Source: Rhododendron vialii
Lineage: Eukaryota; Streptophyta; Magnoliopsida; Ericales; Ericaceae
Assembly (NCBI RefSeq): GCF_030253575.1
Contig: NC_080561.1
Location: 12,448,001 to 12,512,000 of the forward strand
Reading direction: 5' to 3'
Length of the DNA stretch: 64,000 nt
The notes beneath the pieces were generated by a model. It searched no databases. It saw only the letters and a program-made list of their open reading frames with translations, and was not told where the DNA came from. Below are positions 44,906 to 57,917 of the stretch, piece by piece. Position 1 is the stretch's first letter, and each line of letters begins with the position of its first letter. The translations under genes and the position numbers were made by a program.

Positions 44906-45278
44906 ATTACCTTGTTTTTGAAAAAGAAGATTTTGGGAGAAAACGGAACGGGATATTGCGTTACCGAAAAGGAAAATGAAAGGAAAGAAAATTACCAATA
45001 CATAACCGATTTTTTATCAATAATTCTATGGGTAATGAATGACCTACAGCCTACTTTTGGGGCCCCACAAAAAAATTCGTTAATTTTACAATATCTTTTT
45101 GAGTGACTTTGTGAAAAATCAGCTCAATTGGATAATTATAAATAATCAAAAAATTACTTTAGAATAAATGAACGGCTCGGATCATTTGTGACCTGAAAGT
45201 ACCGATCTATGCACCATTGGTGCAACCCCATTAGTACCCATAGACGGGTTGAACTTTTATTGCTAACGATATGACGAT

Positions 45279-45428
45279 GAGAAGTGCTAGGTACAAAGAA
45301 AATCTATTCGGAAATTATCCCGAATGGGCAAATCAACGGTACAAATACAATTCAAAGTGAATCTGTACCATTGATTTGATCTTTCGGAGAAATTTCCGGG
45401 TAAATTTTCTTTGCTCTTAGAATTTCTC
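45279..45428. mobile_element. Foldback MITE (150 bp)
   Basis: Nearly the whole element is a palindrome. GTGCTAGGTACAAAGAAAAT, GGAAATTATCCCGAA and CAAATCAACGGTAC on the left face their imperfect complements on the right, with a loop of about 15 bp. Confidence 0.8.
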
Positions 45429-45429
45429 A

Positions 45430-46720
45430 TAAAGGAATTCCATATCTATCAGGTCATTTTCCTTGTCCACTAGAAATTGGCTACATAAATCCATCAGATG
45501 TAAAGTCAGAAAGCGTTTTAGAAAATAAAAAAAGGTTTCCAACAAGTCAACAAGTCTCCGGGCTTAGGCAACCCCCGTCAAGGGACAACCCAAAATAAAA
45601 CCATCAAGTATGTAATAAATATTTAAGTTAGCGTTTATAAACTTATAGTTAGATTCTTTCGTCCAGTGGAAAGGTTGATCCATTCCATAGAACCCGTGAG
45701 GGTTTAAAGTCGCAGCGGAAATGTGGTATATATTATTTTTCCCATATCATTTTTTATCTGCGCAAGCCCAAGGGGGAGCCCCCCCATTCCTCTTCATAGA
45801 ACATTTTTTTAAAACTTTATTTGCTTAAGCTTCTACAATTACTTCTTTTCGTTTTATTTTTTTAACGTGACCTCTACTATTAAAATTTTTATTTGGTAAA
45901 TAAACTTTGTTGTAATATATCATTTTTGTTTTGGTCAAACCATTTTACTTTCATGTTATAGACATTAAAAAGTCTTTATTAAATATTAGTACTCACTTAA
46001 TCTTAATTTATATAGTAGGCTTTTTTTGCTAAAAAGGATTTGTAAAAATAGTTGCTTCGGTGGAGATTAGTTTTTCATAGTTGAAGTCGCATAAAAATTT
46101 ATCTTTGGATTATGATCTTAATTGAAAATGAGTACATGGATAAGCTAAAGTACAATAACTTAATTGAAGATTCTACTTCAAGAAATGTAAAGAAAAATTA
46201 TTTTTTTGAATCGGATCATGGTAACCATAAAGCAATATAACCAGAGTTACATTTTGATTTTTTGATGTAATTCAAGCTAAAAGCACAATGTAAAATATAC
46301 TATCTAGCTCCGCATTAGTATGTACTGGTACTGGAGTACATCTCGGAACTATTCTGGATTGACTGTAACATATACTGTTTTATATAGTAGTAATATATGT
46401 ACAAAAACAAAACAAAAAACTCAAAGTAGAGGTATAAAAATAAATTCTAACACTTTGATATACCTTAAAATTAGTCCTAATAACAAATTAAGATGATTAA
46501 CATATTATAGACTCCATATTTTGTAAAATTATCTTAGAATTCAAGTAAAAAAAAATACACAATTTTTTTTTCGTGTCGACTCAGATTCCGGTACAAGCCC
46601 GGTATCGTCCGAATAGGTCGGTATGCCTGGTACAAGCTGATATTTGGGATGGTACGGAACACCTACTTATGAACTTATCTATACCGTTTTATGTCCAGTA
46701 GGAAACGGAATGGACAACAT
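45430..46720. other. AT-rich spacer
   Basis: No gene, RNA or recognised transposon. A partial copy of the 54.6/55.1-kb foldback family lies just upstream (about 45045-45200). Confidence 0.4.
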
Positions 46721-46724
46721 TGGG

Positions 46725-46998
46725 CATATGAGTGTTCTTATCGGTTTTTTGTTGGTTTTGTTTTCCTGAAAAATCAGCACTTGCATATGGATAAACCTGG
46801 CATATGGACAATACCCACTTCTGCTTTGATACAAAAAATATCAAGGGAAACAAACGAATCGCAATTTGGCCTAATTATTGGTTGGTGGAGGCATAAGAGT
46901 GTTCGATCTTATCGATTTTGTGGTTTTGTTTTTTTGAATAATAACCACTTGCATATGAATAAATACGTTGCATATGGACAAAACCCACTTCTGCTTTG
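46725..46998. repeat. Local duplication at the head of unit 1
   Basis: GAGTGTTC, TTATCG, GCACTTGCATATG and CCCACTTCTGCTTTGATACA appear at 46729 and again about 168 bp later, so unit 1 begins with a doubled head. Confidence 0.75.
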
Positions 46999-49633
46999 AT
47001 ACATAAAATACCAAGGGATAATTTTAAACCTTTTGTAAGTCATTCGAAATATGCTAGAATTTATTGTGTTCCCTAACAACGCAAGGCAATTTAAAAAAGG
47101 AAACTCCGGACGAATAGTTGAATTTTGTCCCACATTGGTAAATTACGAGACGATAAGTATGTTTATTATAGTTTGTAGTTTATAATCATAATGCCGAGCT
47201 TAGTAATGTAGGCTTATAACCAAATGGGGCATTAAAGTAGTTGAATATTTATGTAATTCCTCAGTATTGCCCGGGTTTGTTCTAATTGGTGTGGCCCTCA
47301 ACTCAACATGGGTTGGTAGCAAATTCATTGTCAAAGATAAAGCAATGGGATTCACTCTTAGGCAACCTTGCGCATACTAGAAATTGTCATCAAGAAACAA
47401 TTACTTTTTAATCGCATATAATGTTCATCAAGAAATATGTGATGAAATCTTAAAAGCAACAGTTTCGCTAAATGTCTTGGCATCATATTCTTTTTCAATG
47501 GCTTTATCGTAATTTTACCATCTTTTTATCTTCTTTTTCACGCGATTAAAAAGAAAAAAAGCCATTCATTCATATTTTGTAATCCTATTAATCTTTTTTG
47601 TGTAAGAAGTGGAGCACTCTTGACTATTAAGTGATCAAGTGCATTATTTCTGGCCTGATGTTTTCAGCCTTTTTGTCTCCTCTCTTCCAATTCTCCATTG
47701 GAAGTCTTTTTTCTTTTCTCTATTCCGTGTATCAATATCATGGTTTAGGTTTTTCTTCTTTCTTGATGTACCCATATCAAGTTTCTTATAATAGTATAAT
47801 CTTTTCGCCGATCAAAAAAAAAAAACATGAGGACGGTGTTGTGAGCAAACACACAACAATGATGCTACAAGTTAAGATTGGCCTAATTTGAGGTTCATTT
47901 TGCAAATCTGAACTGTATTTATTTTGGAGTTCGCTAATTTGAGGTATATGATCGGTTTAGTGCTGATAATAATAGCTACGCAACCGGACTACGTTAAAAA
48001 TTTCAGAGCAATTTCTCACACTGTTACGAAGCATCATAAAATAGAAGCTCTCTCTTTTGAATAGTAGCAAATTAAAACACATTAGCAACCTCGAAAGAAA
48101 AAAAAAATGTTTCAATCATATCATGATATATATTAACAACCCCAGATCAAGTTACAACATCATCCCCAAGATTCAGCGGCGGCTATACTAAGAGGATTCA
48201 AGTGAACACTTTGCGTTCAAAAAATGCATTGAAAATCTTTAACTTTTCTTGTGTATAACTTAAATTTCCTTAGCATTATTGTTGGCGCTGAGTTACTCGT
48301 GCAATGTTAAATTATGAAAGTCCAACTAAATTAATATTATAACCCAGCAAAATAAAATAAGCCCAACCCCAATAAGTTTGACACTTTGAGAACCTAAAAG
48401 TTAAAACGGTGTAGAAAAAAAAAAAAGACCTAAAAGTTAAAATGGTGTGGAAAAAAAAAAAAAACCTAAAAGTTGAAACGGTGTGGGAAAAAAAAAAAAA
48501 AAACACTAACAGGTGGTGTACCATTCTTCTTTCACGTGAGTTTCAAATCCCTTCATATTATGACAAATACATCTAAATCTTTGATCCGACCATAAAATGC
48601 GAGTATGGGCAGCTTTACTAGTGTTTGAGAGGGTTCAAGCGATCCCATTGGGTTAAAAAAATGCACTAAATTTTTTAAAATAATTTAATTTAATTTTTCT
48701 TTGTTATTGTTGCATTGAGTCATTCGTGCAAAGCCAATGTAAGTGAAAATCGATCTACTTAAATTTGTGAGTAAACAGATAGTATATGACAACAACAAAT
48801 TAATTAGGCTCAATTTATTTTTAATCAAATAAAAATATGTATTAAAGATAGAGTATTGCATTGTAAAAAATTTCTGCACGATTTTGTAAACCGCTGAATC
48901 AAAATCTTGGTAGCGTAGGCTTTGTAACCATGCACGATTTTGTATTAATCACGCTGAGCTTGGTAGCGCACTTGTAACCACATGAGGCAATAGAGTAGTT
49001 GAATATTTATGCAATTCCTAATTAGTATTGTTGGGGTTTGTTCTAATTTGTGTGGCCCTTAAGGGCCTTAACCCACTATGGGTTGGTAGCAAATCCATTG
49101 TATAAGGAAAAGCAATGGAATTCACACTGAGACAACATCTTGAATGCTAGAATTAATTGTCATCAAGAAACAATTACTTTTTAATCCCATAAAACTTTCA
49201 TCTTATTGCTTATTACAAACATGTGATGAAATTCAAAAAGCAACCCTTTTGTCAAATGCCTTGGACCTTGGTATCATATTTTTTTTTTCAATGGCTTTAT
49301 CATGATTTTTACCATCTTGTTATCTTCTTTTTCCCATGATTAAAAAGAGAAAAAGTCTTTCATTAATAATTCATAATTCTATTACCATACTGGAATAAGA
49401 AAACGAGTGATGACCGATCAATAAGGTTACCAATCGGAATGAGGGTCTCTCGAGGCTTATAAACACTAATAGGGTACGTATTAGGTTTTTGGCGTGAGAG
49501 ATATACAGAATTGGTGAGAGCAAGAGAGAAATATATTGTGAGAGTTAGGAAGAGATAAAAAAAAATACTAGTGAGTGTGGGCTTGGGATTCATATTTTTC
49601 TATCTCATTATATTTAATCAATATTATTCGTAC
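46860..49633 (+). repeat. 3-kb direct repeat, unit 1
   Basis: Landmarks in order: ACTTGCATATG, TCCCACATTGGTAAATTA (47129), AATGTAGGCTT, GGGTTGGTAGCAAATTC, AACAACATGATGCTACAAG-like text near 47855, GGCGCTGAGTTACTCGTGC (48286), GTTTGAGAGGGTTCAAGCG (48623), a second GAATATTTATGCAATTCC block (49001) and TACCATACTGGAATAAG (49382). The same order recurs in units 2 and 3. A private insertion lies at 47645-47830. No coding region. Confidence 0.85.
47645..47830 (+). mobile_element. Retroposed insertion with poly-A tail in unit 1
   Basis: Absent from the same place in units 2 and 3, whose text runs straight from AAGTGCATTA to AAACATGG. It ends in CGCCGATCAAAAAAAAAAAA, the tail typical of plant LINE/SINE 3' ends. 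Confidence 0.7.
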
Positions 49634-51532
49634 GCAATTTAGCCTGAGCACTAGTTAGTGAGGCATAAGAGTGTTCTTATCGATTTTTTAATTTTGTTTT
49701 TTTGAAAAATCAGCACTTGCATATGAATAACCTTTGCATATGGACAATACCCACTTCTGCTTTGATACACAAAATATCAAGGGAAACAAACGAATCGCAA
49801 TAAGATGACAATAAGAAACCAATTCTTGGCTAATTTTAAGCCTTTTGCTAGTCATTCGAAATATGCTAGTAGAATTTATTGCGTTCCCAAAAAACTCATG
49901 GCAATTTAAAAAACGAAACTCTGGACGAATAGTTGAATTCTATCCCACATTGGTAAATTATGAGACGATAAATATGTTTATTATAATTTGTAGTTTGTAG
50001 TCATAATGCCGAGCTTAGTAATGTAGGCTTCTAACCAAATGGGGCATTAGAGTAGTTGAATATTTATGCAATTCCTCAGTATTGTCAGGGTTTGTTCTAA
50101 TTGTTGTGGCCCTCAACCCTATATGGGTTGGTAGCAACTCCATAGCCAAAGATAAAGCAATGGGATTCACACTGAGACAACCTTGCACATACTAGAAATT
50201 GTCATCAAGAGACGATTACTTTTTAATCGCATACAATGTTCATCAAAAAATATGTGATGAAATTTTAAAAGCAACCGTTTCGTTAAATGTCTGGGTATCA
50301 TATTTTTTTTCCGTGGCTTAATCGAGATTTTTATCATCTTTTTTCACGCGATTAAAAAGAAAAAAGTCATTCATTCAGATTTTTGTAATCCTACTAATCT
50401 TTTTTGTTTATGAATGGAGCACTCTTGAATATTAAGTGATCAAGTGCATTAAAACATGGGGATGATGTTATAAGCAAATTAACACACAACAATGATGCTA
50501 CAAGTTAAGATTGGCTAATTTGAGATTCATTTTGCAAATCTGAACTGTATTTATTTTGGAGCTCACTAATTTGAGTTATATGATCGGTTTAGGGCTGATA
50601 ATAATAGCTACATAACCGGGCTAGGTTAAAAATTTCAGAGCAAGTTCTCACACTGTTACAAAGCATCATAAAATAGAAGCAATCTCTTTTGAATAGTAGC
50701 AAATTAACACATTAGCAACCTCGCAAAAAGAAAAGAAAAGGTTTCAAGCATATTATGATATTAACAACCCCATATCCGGTTACAACATCCTCCCGAGAGA
50801 GAGTTGGCTCTGACTTTTCAAAGACTTAAAGCGAAAATAAAAGATGAGGCACTTTTGTTGGACTATTATTAAGGGGTAAAAAAGTATGAGGGGCCATTGA
50901 AATTCAAAAATTTTTGGAGGCCTAAAGTAGCTGCAACACAAGCTTTAGCTAAGGGCCGGCTCTACCCGAGATTCAAGAGTGGCTACACTACTGTTCCAGA
51001 GGGTTCAAGCGAACACTCTGAGTTCAAAAATGCATTGACAATCTTTAATTTTTGTTGTGTATAACTTAAATTTCCATAGTATTATTGTCGGCGCTGAGTT
51101 ACTCCTGCAATGTTAAAATATGAAAGTCCAACTAAATTTGGCCACAAAATATTATAACCCTGCAAAATAAAATAAGCCCAGCCTTAATAAATTTGACTGT
51201 TTGAAAACCTAAAAGTTAAAGCGGTGCAAAAAAAAAAAAAAAACTAACAGGTGGTGTACTATTCTTTTATCATGTGAGTATATATCAAATCCCTTAATAT
51301 TATGACGAATACATCTACCTTCGATCCAACTATATAAAGTGAGCATGGTTGGCTTTACTAGTGTTTGAGAGGGTTCAAGTGAACCCATTGGATTAAATAA
51401 ATACACTAAATTAATTTTGTTTTTTAATATAATTTAAAAAAAATTCTTTATTATTGTTACACTGGGTCATTTGTGCATTGCCAATGTAAGTGAAAATCTA
51501 GTTAAATATGTGAGTAAATATTTAGTTTTATG

Positions 51533-51566
<34 letters not shown>
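51533..51566 (+). repeat. (CAA)n microsatellite
   Basis: About eleven CAA units. Unit 1 has only three at the matching place (near 48790), so it expanded after the duplication. Confidence 0.92.
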
Positions 51567-51617
51567 AAAATTAATCAGGCTCAATTTATTTTAATCAAAT
51601 AAAAATATGTGATTTTT

Positions 51618-52052
51618 TTAGCTCGTTTTGTAAACGAACCGAGCTCGAGCTAGGATAAGTTTGGCTCGAGTCGGCTCGCGAGCCGGGGTATATATACTTA
51701 AGTTTAGAATTTTTATTGTTATTTCATAATTTGTTCTTTCTGTTTTCACTTTTCAGTCAATCAAGGGAGGCGAGAGCACACGTACACCAGTACACCCCCG
51801 CTCCATAGGAAAATGAAAGGTATATACTTTCACAATCAAAATATTTTTGGTTGTATTAGGCCTATGCGAGGATATATATACATTTTTCGTTAGTCAGTTG
51901 AGGCTCATGAACAAGCTCGAGCTCGAGTCAAGCCAAGGCCCACTCGACTCGAGCTTGACTCGTTAAGTTTTCACTGAGCTCGAGCTCGGGTTCGTTAAAA
52001 ATTTAATAAACAAGCTTGAACATTGTAAAACTCGGCTTGGCTCGGCTCGTAG
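51618..52052. mobile_element. GAGCTCGAGCTCG-type MITE inserted in unit 2
   Basis: Present only in unit 2. It begins AGCTCGTTTTGTAAACGAAC and ends with TCGGCTTGGCTCGGCTCG. Inverted GAGCTCGAGC, GGCTCG and AACGAACC/GGTTCGTT motifs at both ends identify an hAT-like plant MITE family. No transposase. Confidence 0.7.
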
Positions 52053-52735
52053 CCGTAGAGGCAATAGAGTAGTTGAATATTTATGCAATTATTTTCAAAA
52101 AAAATAAAAAAATTATGCAATTCCTATTTAGTATTGTTGGGGTTTGTTGTACTTGGTGTGGCCCATAACCCACTAGCTATGAGTTGGTAGCAAATTCGTT
52201 GTAAAAGAAAAGGCAATGGGATTCACTGAGACAACCTTTGCACATGCTAGAAACTGTCATCAAGAAACAATTACTTTTAATCGCATAAAATTTTCATCTT
52301 AATGTTTATTACCAACATGTGATGAAATTCGAAAAGCGACCCTTTTGTTAAATGCTTTGGTATTATATTTTTTTTCAATGGGTTTATCATGATTTTAACC
52401 ATCTTGTTATCTTCTTTTTCACGTGATTAAAAAGAAAAAAGGCTTTCATTAATAGTTCGTAATTCTGTTACCATACTGGAATAAGGAAACGAGTGGTGAC
52501 CAAGCAATAAGGTTTCCAGTCGGGACGAGGATCTCTTGAGGCTTATAAACACTTATAGGATATTAGGCTTTTGGGTGAGAGATATACAAAATTGGCAAGA
52601 GCAAGAGAGAAAAATATATTGTGAGAGTTAAGGAGAGATAAAAAAAAAAAAAAAATACTAATGAGTGTGTGCTTGGGGATTAATATTTTTATATCTCATT
52701 ATATTTAATCAATATTATCATATGCAATTTAGCCT

Positions 52736-54140
52736 GATCATTGGTTGGTGGAGACATAATTAAGAGTCATCTTATTGGATTTTTTGTTTTGTTTTTTTGA
52801 AAAACCAGCACTTGCATATGCATAAGTACCTTTGCTTATGGACAATACCCACTTCTGCTTTAATTAATACACAAAATATCAAGGGAAAGAAACGTTTCGC
52901 AATAAGATAATATAAGAAACCTATTTTGGCTAATTTTAAACATATTGCTAGTCATTCGAAATTTCCTAGAATTCATTGTGTTCCGAAACAACTAATGGCA
53001 ATTTTAAAAAATGAAACTGTGAACAAATAGTTGAATTCTATCCCACATTGGTAAATTATGAGACGATAGATATGTTTATTATAGTTTGTAGTTTGTAGTC
53101 ATATTGCCGAGCTTAGTAATGTAGGCTTGTAACCAAATGGGGCATTAGAGTAGTTGAATATTTATGCAATTCCTCAGTGCTGCAGGGGTTTGTTCTAATT
53201 GGTGTGGCCCTCAATCCGATATGGATTGGTAGCAAATTCATTGTCAAAGATAAAGCAATGGGATTCACACCGAGACACAACCTTGCGCATACTAGAAATT
53301 GTCATCAAGAAACAATTACTTTTTAATCGCAAAATTTTATTTTATTTTTGGATCGGCAAAGAATTTTTTTTATTAACTAGATAAGAAGGGTACATCGAGA
53401 GATCAAATCCTAAAATCCTCCACCGTGTAACCAGTAACCTTAAATTTGGCTTTGATCCAAAGAGCTATTCTTGTTTTTGCAATAATCGCATAAAATTTTC
53501 ATGTTAATGCTTATTACAAACGTGCGATGAAATTCGAAAAGCAACTCTTTTGGTGAATGTCTTGGTATCATATTTTCTTTTCAATGACTTTATCATGATT
53601 TTTACCATCTTTTTATCTCCTTTTTTACGCGATTAAAAAAAACGTTCATTAATATTTAGTAATCTCGTACGGAGTAATTTTTTCTTAAGAAGTGAAGCAC
53701 TCTTTAATATATATTAATTATGAAGTGATCAAGTGCATCAAACATGGGGATGTTGTTGTGAGCAAACACAAAACAACGATATTGCAAGCTAAAATTGGCC
53801 TAATCTGATATTCATTTAATTTGGTTGTCTAAACTGTAGTTATTTTAATTTGGAGCTCTCTGATTAGATCAGTCATGTGAAAAATACATGTTGATCAAAC
53901 ATTGCTAGCTACATGATTCATTTTGGGCTAATTATAATAACTACATAATCAGGTATTTGGCTTTTTGGGTGAAAGATAAACACAATTGGTGAGAGTAGAG
54001 AAAAAATTATATTGTGAGATTTCGAAAGAGATAAAAAAAAAAAAAAAAAAAACATTAGTGATTTACCCAAAAAAATATTAGTGAGCGTGGGATTGGAGAT
54101 TAATATTTTCTAGGAGTATCTTATTGTACTCAATCAGTAT
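52736..54140 (+). repeat. 3-kb direct repeat, unit 3 (internally deleted)
   Basis: Follows units 1 and 2 from GCAATTTAGCCTGATC through TCCCACATTGGTAAATTA (53042) to about 53850, then jumps to the unit's last 150 bp (GGTGAGAG, ATTGTGAGA, TTAGTGAGCGTGGG). About 1.6 kb of the middle is lost. A private insertion lies at 53330-53487. Confidence 0.8.
53330..53487 (-). mobile_element. Retroposed insertion in unit 3 (reverse orientation)
   Basis: Interrupts AATCGCATAAAATTTTCATG: the site reads AATCGCAAAATTTT before and AATCGCATAAAATTTT after, a target duplication of about 14 bp. It starts with T-rich DNA and GGATCGGCAAAG, the reverse of the CCGATC-poly-A tail seen at 47810. Confidence 0.65.
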
Positions 54141-54559
54141 AGTGAAGTTCTCTTTTGTTTATGAAAGTAGGTATTGAGACCGAACCACGTTGAATTTTGT
54201 ATTCTTTATCTTTTCTTTGTGCTTGTTCAATTTTGTGGCGTGCTTCCGTTGTGGTGAGTGACTGAAAATCCCAACAAGCTTGTGGTTGGTGTAATCCCCA
54301 ATTTTACTCTAGAACGTGAAAAGAAAATTGAAGAAGTAACGAATGTATGTAGTTGCTAGTGTTCCAAAAAAAGAAAAGAAGAGAGTATACGCAGACGACA
54401 AAAGATGAGTGTGAGATCCAAACAAATATAAAATCGAGAAATCCTAAGCCATCTCCGATCCACTTGCTTCAAATTGGAGATGTTAATTTTTTTTTTAAGG
54501 CTTACGTAGCATTTTGACATTTCTAATTGACATCAAACTCTTCCTCTCCAACCATTGCG

Positions 54560-54890
54560 TAAAATTCTTATGTCAAACGGTTGGGTCCCACACAAATTAT
54601 CCGATCTGTTCACTAATTCTAAAATATTTTTTCAAGCGATCTTGCAAAATATCAGCTCCATAAAATAAATGTAAGTGTGCGATCCAATTGTATAGCTTTT
54701 CGTTCATAATTTTGGATTAAAATTTTGAATAAAAAGTTGTAAGATTGGATCAAACACTTACATTTACCCTGTTGAGCTGATTTTTTTATAGGGTCATGCA
54801 AAAATATTTTAAAACTAATGAAATGATCGGATCATTTTTAGGGACCCCAAAGTGGGCCCCACAAAAAATCTATGTAATACTAATTTGTGT
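54560..54890. mobile_element. Foldback element, copy 1
   Basis: A long imperfect palindrome centred near 54720: GGGTCCCACACAAATTATCC, ATCAGCTCCA, AAATGTAAGTGT and their complements. Copy 2 lies about 115 bp further on. Confidence 0.75.
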
Positions 54891-55004
54891 GGGTACATTG
54901 GGTAGTGTTAGTTGCTCCAACAAAAAATAAATTAAAAAAAAAAATAACTCAGCACTATGCAGGAAAGAAAAAAGGAAAATAATAACGCAGAAAAAAATAT
55001 TTGT

Positions 55005-55325
55005 ATTATAAATTTTTTTTTTTGTAGGGACCCGGCTAAAAGTGAACCAATCCGCTCATTAATCTTTTTTTTTTTTGCATGACCTTATAAAAAATCAGCT
55101 CAACGGATTAAATGTAAATGTTAGATAAAATCTTACAACTTTTCATGCAGAATTTTAATCAAAAATTCTGAATAAAAAGTTGTACGATTAAATCATACAC
55201 TTACATTTATCTGATGGAGCTAATTTTTTGTAAGGATTGTCAAAAAATATTTTTGACATAATCAATGGATCGGATAATATGTGTGGGACCCAAAAAATGG
55301 GCCCCACAAAAAAAATTGTGTAGAA
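55005..55325. mobile_element. Foldback element, copy 2
   Basis: Same family as 54560-54890 (AAAATCAGCTCAACGGAT, AATGTAAATGTTAGAT, complements ACACTTACATTTATCTGATG, GTGTGGGACCC). A partial third copy lies at about 45045-45200. Confidence 0.75.
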
Positions 55326-55329
55326 TCTA

Positions 55330-56600
55330 TGAAAAAAATCAATACGGGTAGCAAAATTGGAGAGAGAAACATGTTTTCTATTTATTTTTGGATGGAGATT
55401 GACGGCAGTGGTTTAATTGATGAGTTCTTTAATACGTCAGGTGTTTATGTGATATTTCGTTAAGATTAGATGTCTATATATAATTTGTGTGAAAAATCAG
55501 ATGTTAATATGAAATTTTACCTTGTGTTTGGTTAGTGTTTTGAAAAGTTTTTTGAAAAATAGTAGGGGTAATAAGTGAAGAGAGATAGAGAAAGAAATAT
55601 TAAAAGTAGGAGGAATCTAGGGGAAATTTTTTGAAAAATTCTTTTCAAATAGCAAAGAGAACAAGGGTGTGACAATGAGTTCTTGGTTTTAAGGTTTTGT
55701 ATGAAATCCTACAAAAGGCAGCTTGTTTGGATGGGATGTAACTGTCAAAAGAGCCGTGGTTTTCAACACTCACTTTCTGATAACATAAGACTAATAATAG
55801 GCTTTTACTATTGTAGGCTTGTAGCTAGCTTAGCTCCAAAGACTTCTGGGGACAGAATGAGAAGTCGAATATCAAAAATCTCAGACTTGAGCCTCATTAC
55901 GATTGGGTCTCGTTTTCGTAATAAAAAAAGGACAACTATAAAACGTTTTTTCTATTATTTAAAGGATAGTTCACTAATATTTGTTGGGTCAAACATATGA
56001 AATACCAATAAAGATATACGTATTCAGGCAAAAAAACACCTTCAAGTCTACGGGACATGCAGGGTCGAATGAGTCTTGGCGACCGCCCTACCCATGCTTC
56101 AAACTTCTATTATATTCTAAATTAGGCTTTTCCTTGAAAATTTTGAAATTATGTAACTTTGCTCAGCCAACATCTTTTCGAACAATCTGACACCTGTCCA
56201 ACCAAGAGGTTATTTAAAAATTAATTTATTTTTAGTAACACTTTGTTTTTTAAAAATAAATTATCCTTTCTAAAAAGTGGTCATAGGGATGCACCGGACT
56301 GAATTTAATTATAATTATAGATGGTTGTCTATTAATAACTGAATAGGTCGATTGAAAATTACATGACAATCTTTTTTGTAGTTTATATTGGCAACATTAA
56401 TATCTTTTTTTTTTGGTAAGTACAAAATTAATATCTTCCTTCGCATATTTACCATTTTCTTATAATGATCACCCACCTTTAAAATTTTATGTCCATCCTT
56501 ACAGACAAAGATATACAATGCAATTACCATTAATTTCATAAAATAGTATTACCCGTATTTACAATGATTTCAATCACTTTTAGGTGCGTGTACATGTGTG
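55330..56600. other. AT-rich spacer
   Basis: No gene recognised. Open frames at 55683-56000 and 55981-56190 show no motif. Confidence 0.4.
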
Positions 56601-56603
56601 TTA

Positions 56604-56817
56604 CTCCCTCCGTCTCATTTTCATTGTCCATTTTTTAATTGCTTATATCTTTCAATTTTTAATATTTTTAATAATTTTGAAAGCTTTGAGAACTAATCGA
56701 AATCTATCAAATAAGATCTATATTGCATATTTTTCAAGATTCACACTAAAATATATAGACAAAAGACATAGAAAAAATAAACAGAATAATAGACAATGAA
56801 AATGAGACGGAATGAGT
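56604..56817. mobile_element. Stowaway-like MITE (214 bp)
   Basis: Ends CTCCCTCCGTCTCATTTTCA and the complement of GAATGAGACGG-type text, flanked by TA at 56602-56603 and 56818-56819. This is the classic Tc1/mariner-derived pattern. Confidence 0.9.
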
Positions 56818-57286
56818 AATAATGAACTTTCAGTTTCTTACGTAGGCATGTAGCCACCCGAATTATTATTCTTTTTTTGGTAGAAGTAGCCACCAGAATA
56901 TGATTGTTATCAAGTGCAAAGCAGCCGATCCGGCTGTTCATCTCGGCATGGGTGGCTTGAATCAAATTTTTGCACATACAAATTTGAACCGTTTATTACT
57001 TGATTAAAATTCGAGCCGTCGATTACTGAAGTCGCTCTACACTGCTTTACAGAAAGATATATGCTTGACATCATCTCCCATTCCGAAAAGGTAACGCGTT
57101 ACGCGTGTTGCTTTTTCTTCCCTGTTAAAAGTGATTCTATGACAATTGTAGGCATCTAATCCATCCATCTTGTTTATGTAATTGGACTTCCTTTTCGTGT
57201 CACCAAGGAATTTTTATCCTTCGGTTTCACACACGACACAACCTTCTCACTGTTAGGGGAGGGGAAGGACCAATTATTATATCAAT

Positions 57287-57420
57287 CATTCTACTACCAC
57301 ACTCATTCACACATTCATACTTATAACAAGAGTGGAGCCCACATACACTACACACTCAGTGTGTGTGGGCCCCACCCTTGTTGTGAGTGTGGGTGTGTAA
57401 ATGAATGTGATGGTAGAATT
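57287..57420. mobile_element. Foldback element
   Basis: TTCTACTACCACACTCATTC, ACAAGAGTGG and GCCCACA face their complements around 57355. It is a near-complete hairpin. Confidence 0.75.
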
Positions 57421-57427
57421 TTTCTTA

Positions 57428-57570
57428 TTATATAATCACAAATACTCACAAAAATATTTTATACATATATTCTCATCTTTTGGTGGATTCCACACACTAA
57501 AGTTAGTGTGTGTATAGACCTCAATGTATGTAAATGAATTTGTGTAAATATTTGTGGTTATAAAATGATT
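57428..57570. mobile_element. Second foldback element, adjacent
   Basis: TATAATCACAAATACTCAC faces TATTTGTGGTTATA, with CACACACTAA/TTAGTGTGTG near the centre (about 57497). Probably related to its neighbour. Confidence 0.6.
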
Positions 57571-57689
57571 GGAGGAAGGACATCTTTGTTGATAACATCA
57601 ACATCAAATGCATCATCATGGAGATTTTCCAACTAATTTAATTAGAAATAACTATAAACACTATTTTAATAAGGTATTTGCTAATCACC

Positions 57690-57874
57690 GGTCCCTGTTC
57701 ATTTTGGAGTTTTGGATTTTGAATTCTAATCATTATCTTATTTCTCTCCAATCACTACTCTCATTTTTCTCTCTATCTCTCTCAAATTTTTACCCATATT
57801 TTTAATCATTACTCTATTTCTCTCTACATTCATTACCTATAAATTCAAATTCAAAATTGCAAAACGAACGGAGC
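57690..57874. mobile_element. hAT-like MITE (GGTCCCTGTTC ends)
   Basis: GGTCCCTGTTCATTTTGGAG with TTTTGAATT faces AATTCAAATTCAAAATTGC with AAAACGAACGGAGCC. The interior is CT-rich, with no coding capacity. Confidence 0.7.
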
Positions 57875-57917
57875 CACGTATGTTAGGTGGTGAATAATAA
57901 ATGCATATTTATCAATA

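Larger units (their letters stand above)
49634..52735 (+). repeat. 3-kb direct repeat, unit 2
   Basis: Same landmarks as unit 1 (TCCCACATTGGTAAATTA at 49948, GTTTGAGAGGGTTCAAGTG at 51361, TACCATACTGGAATAAG at 52470). It is lengthened by an insertion at 51618-52052 and a CAA microsatellite at 51533-51566. Confidence 0.85.

Noticed and set aside
46691..46999. 102-codon ORF with an internal repeat of CGFVFL-like text
   Set aside because: The internal repeat is the 168-bp DNA duplication at the head of unit 1. Units 2 and 3 do not keep the frame.
47110..47640. Candidate LTR/TRIM with TCCCACATTGG start in each 3-kb unit
   Set aside because: The motif is common near plant LTR starts, but I found no TG...CA boundaries, target duplication or primer-binding site.
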